Source of the DNA: Lachnospiraceae bacterium
GTDB lineage: Bacteria > Bacillota > Clostridia > Lachnospirales > Lachnospiraceae
Assembly: GCA_004557975.1 (NCBI GenBank)
Contig: SFEV01000072.1
Coordinates: forward strand, 1 to 12,446
Reading direction: 5' to 3'
Length of the DNA: 12,446 bases
The stretch's first letter is position 1. The number at the start of each line of letters is the position of its first letter. The translations under genes were made by a program, and so were the position numbers. Below, one piece after another: positions 12,280 to 12,446 of the stretch. A model generated the notes under the pieces. That model did no database searches, was not told where the DNA came from, and saw nothing but the letters and a program-made list of their open reading frames with translations.

Positions 12280-12446
12280 TCAGCCAAGGGTGCTGTCATT
12301 GATTGCCTGCATCACGATGTCGGCTGTGATCCGGTTAGCTGACTGGCTATGTCCGATCACAAGTGACGCATTGCAGAGCTTGCTGATTACACGTGCTGTT
12401 CCATCGGAAGCGTTCAGGATCGCCTCGATGGCCGCGTCATCAAAAA
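12280..12446 (-). CDS. C-terminal part of a transposition-associated AAA ATPase (ExeA/TniB/IstB-like)
   Basis: The minus strand is open from the window edge to a TGA at 12282-12280, encoding at least 54 residues that begin FDDAAIEAILNASDGTARVI. The end reads ITADIVMQAINDSTLG. The pattern (helices around a SDGTARVISKLCNASL core, then a final ITADIVMQAI helix) is that of the C-terminal lid region of AAA+ ATPases such as ExeA-like proteins, which in clostridia are often the helper ATPase next to a DDE transposase. The Walker motifs lie outside the window, so the ATPase call depends on this end alone. It is followed by its own terminator. If correct, a transposon or IS-like element extends to the right, with its left end probably inside 12145-12250. 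Confidence 0.6.
   Translation of the reverse strand, partial: FDDAAIEAILNASDGTARVISKLCNASLVIGHSQSANRITADIVMQAINDSTLG

Noticed and set aside
1..12446. CRISPR array, tRNA, rRNA or a known defence system
   Set aside because: No regularly spaced repeats, cloverleaf sequences, rRNA-like stretches, nucleases or toxin-antitoxin pairs were seen on either strand.

Overview
The window looks like a chromosomal accessory region of an anaerobic, gut-type clostridium, most likely Lachnospiraceae or a close relative. The grounds are mixed AT/GC coding, strong AGGAGG-type ribosome sites, sigma-A promoters of TTGAAT-N17-TATAAT type, a TTG start, an oxygen-sensitive 4Fe-4S aldo/keto reductase and a secreted protein with a signal peptide common in that group. 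No rRNA, tRNA or CRISPR array is visible. The taxonomic call is an inference.

Layout. (1) 109-3162: a 4Fe-4S aldo/keto reductase with its own promoter, convergent with two tandem LysR genes that share one strong promoter on the minus strand. (2) 3275-4170: a ubiD-type decarboxylase that has lost most of its 5' part, overlapping an intact ubiX flavin prenyltransferase. (3) 4315-7819: a ketose-utilisation operon made of a D-allulose/D-tagatose 3-epimerase-like enzyme, a LacI-family regulator and an FGGY kinase resembling sedoheptulokinase. It is preceded by a good promoter and a 20-bp palindrome over the predicted transcription start. (4) 7868-8744: a LysR gene broken by a 10-bp tandem duplication. 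(5) 8976-9697: a deletion scar joining the first codons of a secreted, probably solute-binding, protein to the last third of an APC-type amino-acid permease. (6) 9758-10888: an intact iron-containing alcohol dehydrogenase followed by two intrinsic terminators. (7) 11075-12144: a TetR regulator behind a leader with a five-codon ORF and a terminator-like hairpin, overlapping by 4 bp a frameshifted Cys-rich secreted protein. (8) 12247-12446: the 3' end of a minus-strand AAA ATPase of the transposition-associated kind, with its terminator.

How the genes work together. The best supported functional unit is the ketose operon: the epimerase would bring a rare ketose into a form the kinase can phosphorylate, under LacI-type control. 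No transporter or aldolase lies beside it. The LysR pair next to ubiD'-ubiX recalls bsdA-bsdBCD-type hydroxyarylate decarboxylase loci, but here the decarboxylase is gone.

A striking overall property is erosion. At least four genes (ubiD, the third LysR, the binding-protein/permease pair and the Cys-rich secreted protein) are truncated or frameshifted next to intact regulators and enzymes, and a mobile-element gene lies at the right edge. No clearly new defence or mobile system is visible. The most unusual items are the ketose operon with its operator, the revertible-looking LysR duplication and two leader regions with possible attenuators.
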